Positions 43,113 through 51,078 of a stretch of 64,000 bases of DNA are shown here, piece after piece (position 1 is the first letter of the stretch; the number at the start of each line of letters is the position of its first letter). The DNA is taken from the NCBI GenBank assembly GCA_034928145.1, contig JAYFPE010000030.1:52600-116599 (forward strand), given 5' to 3'. A program made the position numbers and the translations under genes. The notes beneath the pieces are model-generated. The model was not told where the DNA came from. It searched no databases and saw only the letters and a program-made list of their open reading frames with translations. The DNA comes from Pelethousia sp034928145. GTDB taxonomy: Bacteria; Bacillota; Clostridia; Christensenellales; CAG-138.

Positions 43113-44201
43113 TTACCCTTCTTTCTGCTTCTGCTGCTTCATGCGGCGCTCGTTCCAGATTTCCAGCAGCATCTGGCTTGCAACTACGGCAATGATAACA
43201 AATGCCTGCATTACATTTACGATGGCATCCGGTACCCTCGCTCGCATCTGCATACGGTTGCCGCCCGCCCGAAACGCGCCAAAGAGCAGCGCACCCACCA
43301 CGATGCCCAGAGGCGAATTCATACCGATGAGCGCAACCGCTATGCCATCATAGCCATAGCCGGGTGAAAACAGCGAATAAAGCCGGCCCTGTACGCCCAG
43401 AACCTCCACTGCGCCCGCAAGCCCGGCAAGCCCGCCCGCCAAGAAGGTTATCAAAAGAATGTTGCGATCCGTGTTGATGCCCGAATACAAGGCGGCCGCC
43501 GAGTTGAAGCCCGATACACGCACCTCGTATCCCCTCTTAACCTTCCAAAGGAACAGCCAGAACAGAAAAATGAATAAAATACCCAGAATAAAGCCCCAAT
43601 GCGCACGCGTACCGGGGATCAGCAAGCCCAGCCTTGCAGATTCTAGAACCGGGCTGGACTGCCCCGTAACCCCGGGCGGCTCCATCATAGGGCCGGTTAC
43701 CATATATTCGATTAAATTGATCGCCACGGTATTAAGCATGACCGTAGTTATAATCTCACTTGCTTCAAAACGAACCTTGAGCATTCCGGTGATGAGGCAC
43801 CATATTCCGCCCCCGATAAAGCCCGCCATAATGCATAGCGGGATGTGGACGGCCGCCGGTATACCGGTTGCATAAATACCCACAAAGGAAGAGAACAGCG
43901 CGCCGATATACATCTGTCCTTCCATACCCAGGTTGGTTAAGCCGCAGCGGTTCGCCAGCGCATAACTCATACCGGTAAAAAGCAGCGGCGTCATTTTGAC
44001 TATGGTTTCGGCAAAGGAATTTTTGTTCCCAAATGCGCCCTCCGCCATCGCGGCAAACGCCTTGAATGGGCTGATATCCATAAAGGCTATCATTGCCATG
44101 CCCAGCACGAGTGCGATAACGATTGCCGATAAGGATACCAGGCTTTGGCGCAGGATATTATTCGATGTTGCTTTTAGCACCACGGTATCAATCTTTTTCA
44201 T
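43113..44201 (-). CDS. Nucleoside ABC transporter permease (YufP type)
   Basis: 362 aa, multi-spanning. Seen: ANRCGLTNLGMEGQMYIGALF (the counterpart of the NIGAEGIM block), YEVRVSGFNSAAALYSGIN (coupling loop) and GYGYDGIAVALIGMNSPLG. It forms the channel with the second permease. Its N-terminus follows the binding-protein gene by about 120 bp. Confidence 0.93.
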   Translation of the reverse strand: MKKIDTVVLKATSNNILRQSLVSLSAIVIALVLGMAMIAFMDISPFKAFAAMAEGAFGNKNSFAETIVKMTPLLFTGMSYALANRCGLTNLGMEGQMYIGALFSSFVGIYATGIPAAVHIPLCIMAGFIGGGIWCLITGMLKVRFEASEIITTVMLNTVAINLIEYMVTGPMMEPPGVTGQSSPVLESARLGLLIPGTRAHWGFILGILFIFLFWLFLWKVKRGYEVRVSGFNSAAALYSGINTDRNILLITFLAGGLAGLAGAVEVLGVQGRLYSLFSPGYGYDGIAVALIGMNSPLGIVVGALLFGAFRAGGNRMQMRARVPDAIVNVMQAFVIIAVVASQMLLEIWNERRMKQQKQKEG

Positions 44202-44324
44202 GGGTCAATCACTTTCTTATTCTATGGGAGTTGCAGCTTGTATGGGGTTTGCATCCTGCAAAATGGGGCTGCCCGCCTCTTTTCGGAGCGTAGGCGGACA
44301 GCCTCATCGCGTCATCAGCTTCGG

Positions 44325-45404
44325 TTAATACTTGCCGTCATACTCGCCCGCAAACAGCTTCCTGAGGAATTCATCTACTGCCGCCACCTTTTCCGGGGGC
44401 AGCTTCTCATTCCAGCCGTGCCAATCGGACACGATCGTTCCGTTTTCGGAGAGCTCATAGGCCACCTTGCCGCTCCTCCATTCGCCCTTGATGAACCTAT
44501 CAAACACATCCTGATAAATCATGGAGAAGTTGCGCATAACGCTCAACACTACGGCGCGCGGCGCGATTTCATATTGGTCGCTGTTAAAGCCCAGCGCATA
44601 AATGCCGGCTTCCTCCGCCGCCCACAAACAGCCGAGCTGCGCGCTGTTTGCGGAGGAGCAAATTACATCATACCCCTTATTGATAAATTCATTGGTGAGT
44701 TCGCGCGCCATATCCTGATCCGTCAGCGTGCCTATATACGCGGTAGTCGCCGTTGCGTCCGGGTTGGTAAGCGCCACGCCCGCCGCGATACCGCTCACGA
44801 TATCCGCAATGGCCGGGATATCCTGGCCGCCTAGGAACGCTACCTTGTTACTCTCGGTCAGAATTCCCATGATGCCGCCCACGGCAACGCCCATGCCCAC
44901 CGGCCCTACATAGGCCAAATTGGGGATGTCGCGTATCTTATCATCCGATGAGCCGTCTATTTTAAAGCCGTAGGACATGCAGAACTTGGTATCCGGATAT
45001 TGAGGCACAAGCTCTACCACGGAGGATTCGAATTGGGCGCCGTGCACGATGACCATATCATACTTATCTTCGCCGTACATTCTTATATATTCTCCCATAT
45101 CGGACACGGCGATGTTCTCGATATATTCAAGTTGGGTGCCATAAATCTCACTGATGCTCTTGACCGCGCTATAGCAAATGTAATTCCAGCCGTTGTCGGT
45201 AATTGTTCCGGGCAGGAGCGCCACGACCCGATAATGGGAATAATCTTTGGGAGCTTCCGCAGGCGGCGTGGCCTGCGTGCCGCTTTCGGATGGAGGATTG
45301 GTTGGTTCGGGATTCTGGGGGGGTGTGGACACGGCATTGTTGCTGCATGCAAAACAGCTAAAAAGCATTGTGCATAGCAACAAAATTGCAAGAACCTTTT
45401 TCAT
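44325..45404 (-). CDS. BMP-family substrate-binding lipoprotein
   Basis: 359 aa. Signal peptide with Cys-rich lipobox region (LLLCTMLFSCFACSN), a Pro/Thr linker, then the BMP/PnrA fold: VVALLPGTITDNGWN, MVIVHGAQFESSVVELVPQYPDTKF, AYVGPVGMGVAVGGIMG and ICSSANSAQLG. Members bind purine nucleosides. It is the first gene of the operon; AGGAGG lies before the ATG at 45404. Confidence 0.93.
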   Translation of the reverse strand: MKKVLAILLLCTMLFSCFACSNNAVSTPPQNPEPTNPPSESGTQATPPAEAPKDYSHYRVVALLPGTITDNGWNYICYSAVKSISEIYGTQLEYIENIAVSDMGEYIRMYGEDKYDMVIVHGAQFESSVVELVPQYPDTKFCMSYGFKIDGSSDDKIRDIPNLAYVGPVGMGVAVGGIMGILTESNKVAFLGGQDIPAIADIVSGIAAGVALTNPDATATTAYIGTLTDQDMARELTNEFINKGYDVICSSANSAQLGCLWAAEEAGIYALGFNSDQYEIAPRAVVLSVMRNFSMIYQDVFDRFIKGEWRSGKVAYELSENGTIVSDWHGWNEKLPPEKVAAVDEFLRKLFAGEYDGKY

Positions 45405-45700
45405 TGTTTTGTCCTCCTGTATTTTTGTTTAATTTTTGCAAAGGCCCGACCGAGCCTGGATAGCGTGGCTAATCAGCGGTTTGTGTTGGGCGTAGCTTTG
45501 TGCAAAATATTCTCGCTTTGTGAATTACAATTCTGGAAATAGAGATATTGGCTGGAACCGGTTAAATATTAACGGCAGTATGAACTTTTCTTACGGAATT
45601 ATGTTTATTTTGAGACGACTTTTTTCTTATATCGCGAATATGTGTATATTATAGCTTTGGCAATAGCGTTTGAATAGATGAAAATAGACGCCGAAAAAAG

Positions 45701-45719
45701 TATTCCATAATACGGAATA
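45701..45719. promoter_or_regulatory. Candidate IclR-type operator, site 1
   Basis: TATTCCATAATACGGAATA: 6-bp arms TATTCC/GGAATA around a 7-nt centre. A related half-site, TTACGGAATT, occurs at 45591-45600. Located between the divergent genes. Confidence 0.5.
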
Positions 45720-45900
45720 AAATGAAAGCAATCTGCTCTGTTCCGCCATTTTATCCCTCCCATGGGCGCATCTAACATAGCAATGCAGGCGATAGATATA
45801 TGCCTTATATTATATAAATGTTTTATGTAAATGTTGTTTAACCTTGTCTTAAAGCAAAGCAATGCTCCGGCAAATTCCGCATTCCGTTTTATGAAAATAT

Positions 45901-45919
45901 CATTCCACAATACGGAACG
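45901..45919. promoter_or_regulatory. Candidate IclR-type operator, site 2
   Basis: CATTCCACAATACGGAACG shares ATTCCnnAATACGGAA with site 1 (45701). It lies about 75 bp upstream of the amidohydrolase start. The repeated long identity suggests one regulator, most simply the IclR protein encoded at 47403. Confidence 0.5.
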
Positions 45920-45992
45920 CAAACCCTTGCGAAAATACACGGGGCGGTTATCATTAAAAAGTGTAAGATACTTTTTTGAAAGGGGTTTAAAC

Positions 45993-47234
45993 ATGTTACT
46001 AATCAAAAATGCCAATGTCTATGAACACGATCAGGTTGAAGACATCCTGATCGGCGATGATGGAAGATATCTAGAAATACGTCCGAATATTTCCATAGAG
46101 AGCAAAGACGGCTTAGAGGTGATCGACGCTAAAAACATGCTGGCCGCCCCGACTTTCGTCAACACCCACATGCACTTCGATAAGGCCTATACGGCTTTGG
46201 CGGGCCGCGAAAAGAACGAAGAGACGCTGGAATCCTCCATCCGCATTATGCACGACATTAAGCGTGCATATACCGTGGAGGATGTGAAGGCAAGGTCCGT
46301 GCGCGCCATACGCGAGTGCGTTATGTTCGGCACCACCAAGCTGCGTACCAACGTGGATATCGATAATATGTGCAACCTGGTGGCCCTCGAGGGCGTTCTG
46401 GCCGCAAAGGAAGCCACCAAGGATATCTGCGATCTGCAGGTGGTCGCATTTCCACAGGAAGGCATCTATTGCAACGAGGGAACCGAGCGCCTCATGATCG
46501 AGGCCATGGAGATGGGCGCGGATATTGCCGGCGGCATGCCTGCCGCGGAATGGCTGGACGAACTAAAATATCGCCATGTGGACTTCGTGTTCGGCCTTGC
46601 TGAAAAGCACGGAGCCCTGATCGACATGCATATCGACCAATCTAAGGATATGTTTGACCGTACCCTGGAATACACGGCTTGGCTCACCCTGCAAAAGGGC
46701 CTGGGCGGCCGCGTAACCGGCGGGCACTGCTCCTCCATCGCATACCAAAACCAATCCCATGCGGCCAAGGTGATGAAGCTCATTAAGGAGGCGGATGTAA
46801 ACATCTGCACCAACACGCAGGTTCTCGCCATCATGGGCGTGGATCAAGAGCCGCGCACCCGCGGCTTAACCCGCATCCGTGAAATGGTAGATATGGGCAT
46901 TAACATCGCCACGGCGCAAGATACCATCTGCGATGGATTCCACCTTTACGGCACGGGCGACCCGTTGGATTACGGCCTGGTTGGCGCTTATGCCGCACAG
47001 TACAACACCCCCCCCATGGCCAGGGTGATGTTTGACATGCTGACCAAGCGCTCCGCCCGCATTTTTGACCCCGACGCCAAGTATGGCATAGCGGTTGGAA
47101 ACGTAGCGGATCTGAACATCATCGATGCGGCAAATGTGCAGGAAGCGCTTCGCACGCGCGCCTCCCGCCCTTACGTTATCAAGGCGGGCAAGCATATCGC
47201 TTCTTTTGAGCGCAAGGCCAGCCTGCTGGTTTAA
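45993..47234 (+). CDS. CodA-like amidohydrolase
   Basis: 413 aa from the ATG at 45993 (GAAAGGGG upstream). Cytosine-deaminase-type TIM barrel: NTHMHFDKAYTAL (HxH metal pair), LIDMHIDQSKD (metal His), GGHCSSIAYQ (catalytic-type His), ATAQDTICDGFHLYGTGDPL (metal Asp). In E. coli CodA the third block is HCDEIDDE, whose Glu is the acid-base; here Gln stands at that position, so true cytosine deaminase activity is doubtful. Next to a nucleoside importer, a nucleobase or cyclic amide substrate is likely. Confidence 0.85.
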   Translation: MLLIKNANVYEHDQVEDILIGDDGRYLEIRPNISIESKDGLEVIDAKNMLAAPTFVNTHMHFDKAYTALAGREKNEETLESSIRIMHDIKRAYTVEDVKARSVRAIRECVMFGTTKLRTNVDIDNMCNLVALEGVLAAKEATKDICDLQVVAFPQEGIYCNEGTERLMIEAMEMGADIAGGMPAAEWLDELKYRHVDFVFGLAEKHGALIDMHIDQSKDMFDRTLEYTAWLTLQKGLGGRVTGGHCSSIAYQNQSHAAKVMKLIKEADVNICTNTQVLAIMGVDQEPRTRGLTRIREMVDMGINIATAQDTICDGFHLYGTGDPLDYGLVGAYAAQYNTPPMARVMFDMLTKRSARIFDPDAKYGIAVGNVADLNIIDAANVQEALRTRASRPYVIKAGKHIASFERKASLLV

Positions 47235-47333
47235 CCCTTTGCGGCAGCGCCGCGCAACAGGCGGCGGCCAAGACATGGATTTTCACTTGTTGCCTCAAGT
47301 TCCGCCACTGGGAACTTGGCGCCTATCCTCCGG

Positions 47334-47370
47334 CAAACGAAAACGCCCCTAATCGGGGCGTTTTCGTTTG
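47334..47370. terminator. Strong bidirectional terminator
   Basis: CAAACGAAAACGCCCC (47334-47349) and GGGGCGTTTTCGTTTG (47355-47370) form a perfect 16-bp stem with a 5-nt loop, between the convergent amidohydrolase and iclR genes. T-rich on both strands. Confidence 0.95.
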
Positions 47371-47402
47371 CCTGGCCTAAGATTGATAGCATGGTTTAAT
47401 GC

Positions 47403-48167
47403 TTAGCTGCAATAGCCCAGCGTGCGCGATATATCCTGCGCGGCGCTGAGCACCATCTCTTTTGCGCGCAGGAATTTTTCAGAGTCGATGCGACCATATA
47501 TGCTCACAACCGCCACTGAATAATTCACATTCCCGCAAGAATCGAAAATAGGCGCGGCAACCGAACATAGTCCTTCCCGGAATTCGCTATTATCCACGGC
47601 ATATCCTTTTTCGCGAATGGTTGCAAGCTCGCGTTCAAGAAGCTCCAGGTTATCGATGGTGTTCGGCGTGTAGATCTGCATGCCCTGTTCCTTGATGATT
47701 CGTCGCACCCGCGCGGGCGGAAGGTAGGCAAGCTCGACCTTGCCTTGCCCGGTGCAGTGTGCCGGCAACTTGAGGCCGGTGCGCGAAACAACATGGAAGG
47801 TGCTTGCGGATTCTAAAAAATCCAGCACGATCACCTCGCCCTTGTTCATCTGGGATAAGCATACCGATTCTCCGGTTTCCCGCGCTATATTTCGCATATA
47901 GGGCTTGGTTATGGCGGCAATGCTCCAGGTGTTGCTCACGGCGCAGCCATACTCAAACAGGCGCAACCCCAGGCAGTATCGCCCATCGGTTTGCTGCTGT
48001 TCTATCCAGTCCTTATCCCGAAGCGTGGAGAGGATACGATGGGCCGTGCTCTTGGCAAGCCCCGTTCTGTTTGCGAGTTCCTGCAACGAAAGGGGCCTTT
48101 TTTCATGCACCAGGCATTCCAGGAGGCTGATCGCCCGGTTGATGGACTGAATCTGCTCTTGTTTCAT
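47403..48167 (-). CDS. IclR-family transcriptional regulator
   Basis: 254 aa, full length. N-terminal winged helix: SINRAISLLECL, LSLQELANRTGLAKSTAHRILSTL, YCLGLRLFEYG. C-terminal effector domain: HCTGQGKVELAYLP, DNSEFREGLCSVAAPIFD and NYSVAVVSIYGR. Location beside the importer and amidohydrolase suggests it controls them in response to a substrate or product. Confidence 0.93.
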   Translation of the reverse strand: MKQEQIQSINRAISLLECLVHEKRPLSLQELANRTGLAKSTAHRILSTLRDKDWIEQQQTDGRYCLGLRLFEYGCAVSNTWSIAAITKPYMRNIARETGESVCLSQMNKGEVIVLDFLESASTFHVVSRTGLKLPAHCTGQGKVELAYLPPARVRRIIKEQGMQIYTPNTIDNLELLERELATIREKGYAVDNSEFREGLCSVAAPIFDSCGNVNYSVAVVSIYGRIDSEKFLRAKEMVLSAAQDISRTLGYCS

Positions 48168-48721
48168 GCTTTTGTTCCCCTAAGTTGAATATAAAATGCA
48201 TGTTAAAACCTACGTCGACAGCACATTCCGGCAAGGGTATGCTGTATTTGAGCCATTCATTAGCCGGGCCGATAAAACAAAAAACAAACCGCTGCTTTAA
48301 TCTGGCTTAAACATCTGAGCCGTACATTGAAACCGGTCATATGTCTATATGCTACAAATAATCGATTCTGCTTGGTATGCAACATATGCTCAATTGTTCC
48401 CAGCGCCTTTATGTAAGCTCTCCGTTAGAGCCGGTCGGCTTTATCCATCAAAACAGTAATTCCAGACAAATCCTTGGCTAAAACAGGATGGATGCGGCTA
48501 TTGCGCGGGTGACAACCGATTTGTGTACCGGCAATGTGATATCGATACGTTTGCGTCAGTCTGTATTCTGGGCCGAAATGGTTTAGGGCCACACCCTAAT
48601 TGGTATTATATAATTTATATACTAGAAAATAAAGGCCCCTCCATGTGATTATAACTGGAAACAGGGGATATGCAATTATAATACGCTTGCCTTAAGGATC
48701 ACGCCATTTGACAGGTAAACA
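48168..48721. other. Gap without a supported gene
   Basis: About 550 bp of mixed composition between iclR and a recombinase relic. I see no intact gene, terminator or clear repeat. It is probably decayed accessory DNA. Confidence 0.5.
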
Positions 48722-48919
48722 AAGCGAACCTGCCAATGGAGCCGGAATGCCACCTATCGTATCCTGACCAATGAGCTTTACACTGGCAAGATCATCAACG
48801 GAAAGCAAGAGGTAACGGACTTCCTCACCGGGCAGCGCGCACGAAAGGATAAAGCGGAATGGATGATGGCCGATCGGCCGGATTTGCGTATCATCGAGCC
48901 GGAGCTATTCCAGCCTTAA
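48722..48919 (+). pseudogene. Relic of a second large serine recombinase
   Basis: 66 residues match the recombinase domain of large serine recombinases: WSRNATYRILTNELYTGKII, NGKQEVTDFLTGQR, ADRPDLRIIEPELF. The catalytic domain and C-terminus are absent. It is not a piece of the recombinase at 10208, which reads differently in this block. It marks a former integration in this accessory area. Confidence 0.8.
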
Positions 48920-49392
48920 ATCCAGTATGAAAAAACCATAAGTGCAAATAAATGAAACAACATCCCTAACAAGCCATAATTACACCATCGCAGACCGACT
49001 CGCCATTCATGGTTAATCTGTTCTGCTGCCGGCTTGTCTTTCATTAAATTCAGCATTACAGCTTCTTTGTCGATGCTATTCCTAAGTCTCCAACCCCACC
49101 CCATAAGCGCGCCCATAAAAAAATGACGAAACGAAACTAGCGGCTTTGCTGCCTTTTCTATTTCATTTCGCAGATCTGGGTATCGAACTGTTAAACGCTT
49201 GAAAAAAGAATGAAAGAACCATTTCTCTCCCCAGATTGTGCCGATTACATTTGCATAGAAGCCTGATATAACACGATGTTCTGTGTGTTTCATCGAAAGA
49301 ATGAAGTCGAAGAACAGGCAAAGCAAAAGGAACCCTATTATAAATATGCCATGGCGGTAAGGCGGCCAAATAAGGTGTTCCTTTTGCTTCAA
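48916..49392 (-). CDS. Membrane protein of unknown function
   Basis: 158 aa, TTG start at 49392 with GGGAG upstream. Hydrophobic segments at about residues 14-34 (GIFIIGFLLLCLFFDFIL) and at the end (YGLLGMLFHLFALMVFSYWI). The middle is basic and aromatic. No family recognised. It follows the next gene by about 20 bp on the same strand, so the two may be co-transcribed. Confidence 0.6.
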   Translation of the reverse strand: MKQKEHLIWPPYRHGIFIIGFLLLCLFFDFILSMKHTEHRVISGFYANVIGTIWGEKWFFHSFFKRLTVRYPDLRNEIEKAAKPLVSFRHFFMGALMGWGWRLRNSIDKEAVMLNLMKDKPAAEQINHEWRVGLRWCNYGLLGMLFHLFALMVFSYWI

Positions 49393-49414
49393 TGTTATAT
49401 CTCCCTTCGTGCTT

Positions 49415-50116
49415 TTACCTGTTAATTAAATATTTATATATTTCCTTGGCAATCTCCCCTTTTGCATACCCTTCTATTTCGCCTTGGATTAATGATTCAA
49501 TTGCACCAAGGAAATCCTTTTTATATTTCTCGGCATGCTTCATGTAGTTAGGGCCAAGCTCAGTTGATTTACCGTTCAACTCCAAGCCCGTAGTATATAA
49601 GAGTTCGTCTCCGCGGTAGGCATATGTTACACCGTATCCGGGCTTATTGTCTGGTGATGTATAGTATATCACGACATCGCCATTTTCAAGAATAGCGGAG
49701 GGATTGAACTCAAAATATTCCTTTAGCTGAAACTCCTTTCCTACCACAGCAAGCTTTGTGAATAAATCAGTAAGCGGTGTAGCTCCTCCTCCTAAGCTTA
49801 CTGCTGATTCAAAAAATTTCTGAAAACCATTCTTATCTTCCCCCAAACCAAAGAGCGGCGTCCTATTTACGGTTTGTACTATAACTTGCCCGTTTTCTAG
49901 AGGGGGGAAGTTATCGTTGTATATATCTAGGCCGGATTCAGACGCACTCCATATACGCCGAGTGTTTGCATTATAGCGTTCATTATACCGCTCCATACCT
50001 GTTTTTTTAAACAGATACCTTTCCCCTGATATAATTTCATCGTTATACAACCCCATATGAGTAAGTATAATGTCAGCATCCTTCGTCTTCTTCTCGCCTA
50101 TAAATTCACGATACAA
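49415..50116 (-). pseudogene. C-terminal part of a peptidoglycan-binding protein gene, separated by a stop codon
   Basis: 233 aa in exactly the same frame as the peptidoglycan-binding ORF upstream, with only a TAA and eight codons between them and no ribosome binding site at its TTG. Content: YREFIGEKKTKDADIILTHM, TRRIWSASESGLDIYNDNFP, NRTPLFGLGEDKNG, YAYRGDELLYTTGLEL. I recognise no family. It may be the secreted effector end of the upstream protein. Either a nonsense mutation splits the gene or an independent start is used. Confidence 0.55.
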
Positions 50117-50140
50117 AGCGCCTAAGCTATCATGCCTGCA

Positions 50141-50608
50141 TTATCTTGCGGAACTCTCTTCCGCACTGTCAATGCCTTTAGGCGGTGCGTATTCTTTGGG
50201 CGCAGTCACGGGGGGCGCAGTCACGGGCGGCCGCGCAGCGGGGGCGGGCTCCTGCCACAGAGAGCCATATTGCTTTTCCCACGCCGCTTGGGTTTGCGCG
50301 CCCCAGACCCCATCCTGCTTAACGCCCAAGTTTGCATGAATAGTTCTCACCTTTTGCCTGCCCGTGACGCCCTCCGGCGGGGCAAAGCCGGATACTGCAT
50401 AGTCTGGCCGGGGGATTGCGGGTTCGACTGCCGGGGCGGGTTTAGGCACAGAGATACCACCCTGACTTTGCGCGTTCCAAGCGGCCTGTGTTTGCGGGCC
50501 CCAAATGCCGTCCTGCTTTACACCCAGCGATGCCTGGACTCTTTTCACTTCCTCCTTGCTGTTAATGCCTGTTGGTGCGGTGTAGCCGTTTACATAATAC
50601 TTTCCCAT
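50141..50608 (-). CDS. Peptidoglycan-binding repeat protein, probably truncated
   Basis: 155 aa from the ATG at 50608 (AAAGGAG upstream). Two clear repeats: YTAPTGINSKEEVKRVQASL, GVKQDGIWGPQTQAAW and GFAPPEGVTGRQKVRTIHAN, LGVKQDGVWGAQTQAAW, the PG_binding_1 type. A third repeat starts (EYAPPKGIDSAEESSAR) and is cut by a TAA. No signal peptide is present. The frame continues after the stop into 49415-50116. Confidence 0.8.
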   Translation of the reverse strand: MGKYYVNGYTAPTGINSKEEVKRVQASLGVKQDGIWGPQTQAAWNAQSQGGISVPKPAPAVEPAIPRPDYAVSGFAPPEGVTGRQKVRTIHANLGVKQDGVWGAQTQAAWEKQYGSLWQEPAPAARPPVTAPPVTAPKEYAPPKGIDSAEESSAR

Positions 50609-50843
50609 CTGCTTGCTCCTTTCTTTCGCCAAAAATATAAGAACCGCAAATTGTTTCTCTGCGGTTCTTATCACTTTCCTACTATTTAAGAATATAGTAA
50701 GCATCCCGGTAATGCAAGGGCGCTATTACGGCATGTTACGCGCAAGCACGGGCAGCGCCTCTGCGGGAAAGTTCAAGCACCCCGCGCATACGCCGCCGCC
50801 CCCCGGCATACTCTTTACAAAGCATGTTCGGGGGTGTAAGCGC

Positions 50844-50975
50844 ATGTATTCTTACATAGAGGACCGGGTTCTGGCCGTGGCGGATTATATTATAGATCAC
50901 CAGGCAACCGTGCGGGCTGCGGCGGGGGCCTTCAAAATCAGCAAGAGCACGGTGCATATGGTAGTGACAAAATAG
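50844..50975 (+). pseudogene. spoIIID: Truncated spoIIID, helix-turn-helix part only
   Basis: 43 aa: MYSYIEDRVLAVADYIIDHQ, then ATVRAAAGAFKISKSTVHMV and a stop. SpoIIID proteins are 80-95 aa and continue past the HTH with the sequence that follows SKSTVHKD. Here the C-terminal half, needed for DNA contact at the minor groove, is absent. The same region occurs in a more decayed form at 33632. A functional spoIIID must lie outside the window if the cell sporulates. Confidence 0.8.
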
Positions 50976-51078
50976 AAAGGTATTTGTGGTGTATTAAATA
51001 GTGTCATATGTACACAAGGGCGGATAGCCGCCATACGGCTTATCCGCCCCATTACAATTCGTTGTTCAGTGTTTTCTA

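Larger units (their letters stand above)
45405..45992. other. Divergent regulatory region between importer and amidohydrolase genes
   Basis: 588 bp without a supported gene. It holds several TTCC...GGAA elements (see the two operator entries) and is AT-rich in its centre. It is the natural control region for both divergent units. No riboswitch fold could be recognised by eye. Confidence 0.6.

Noticed and set aside
33747..48967. Exact 16-nt match ATGAAACAACATCCCT at about 33747 and 48951
   Set aside because: A match of this length is expected by chance at roughly 0.5 per window of this size, and the flanks do not match.
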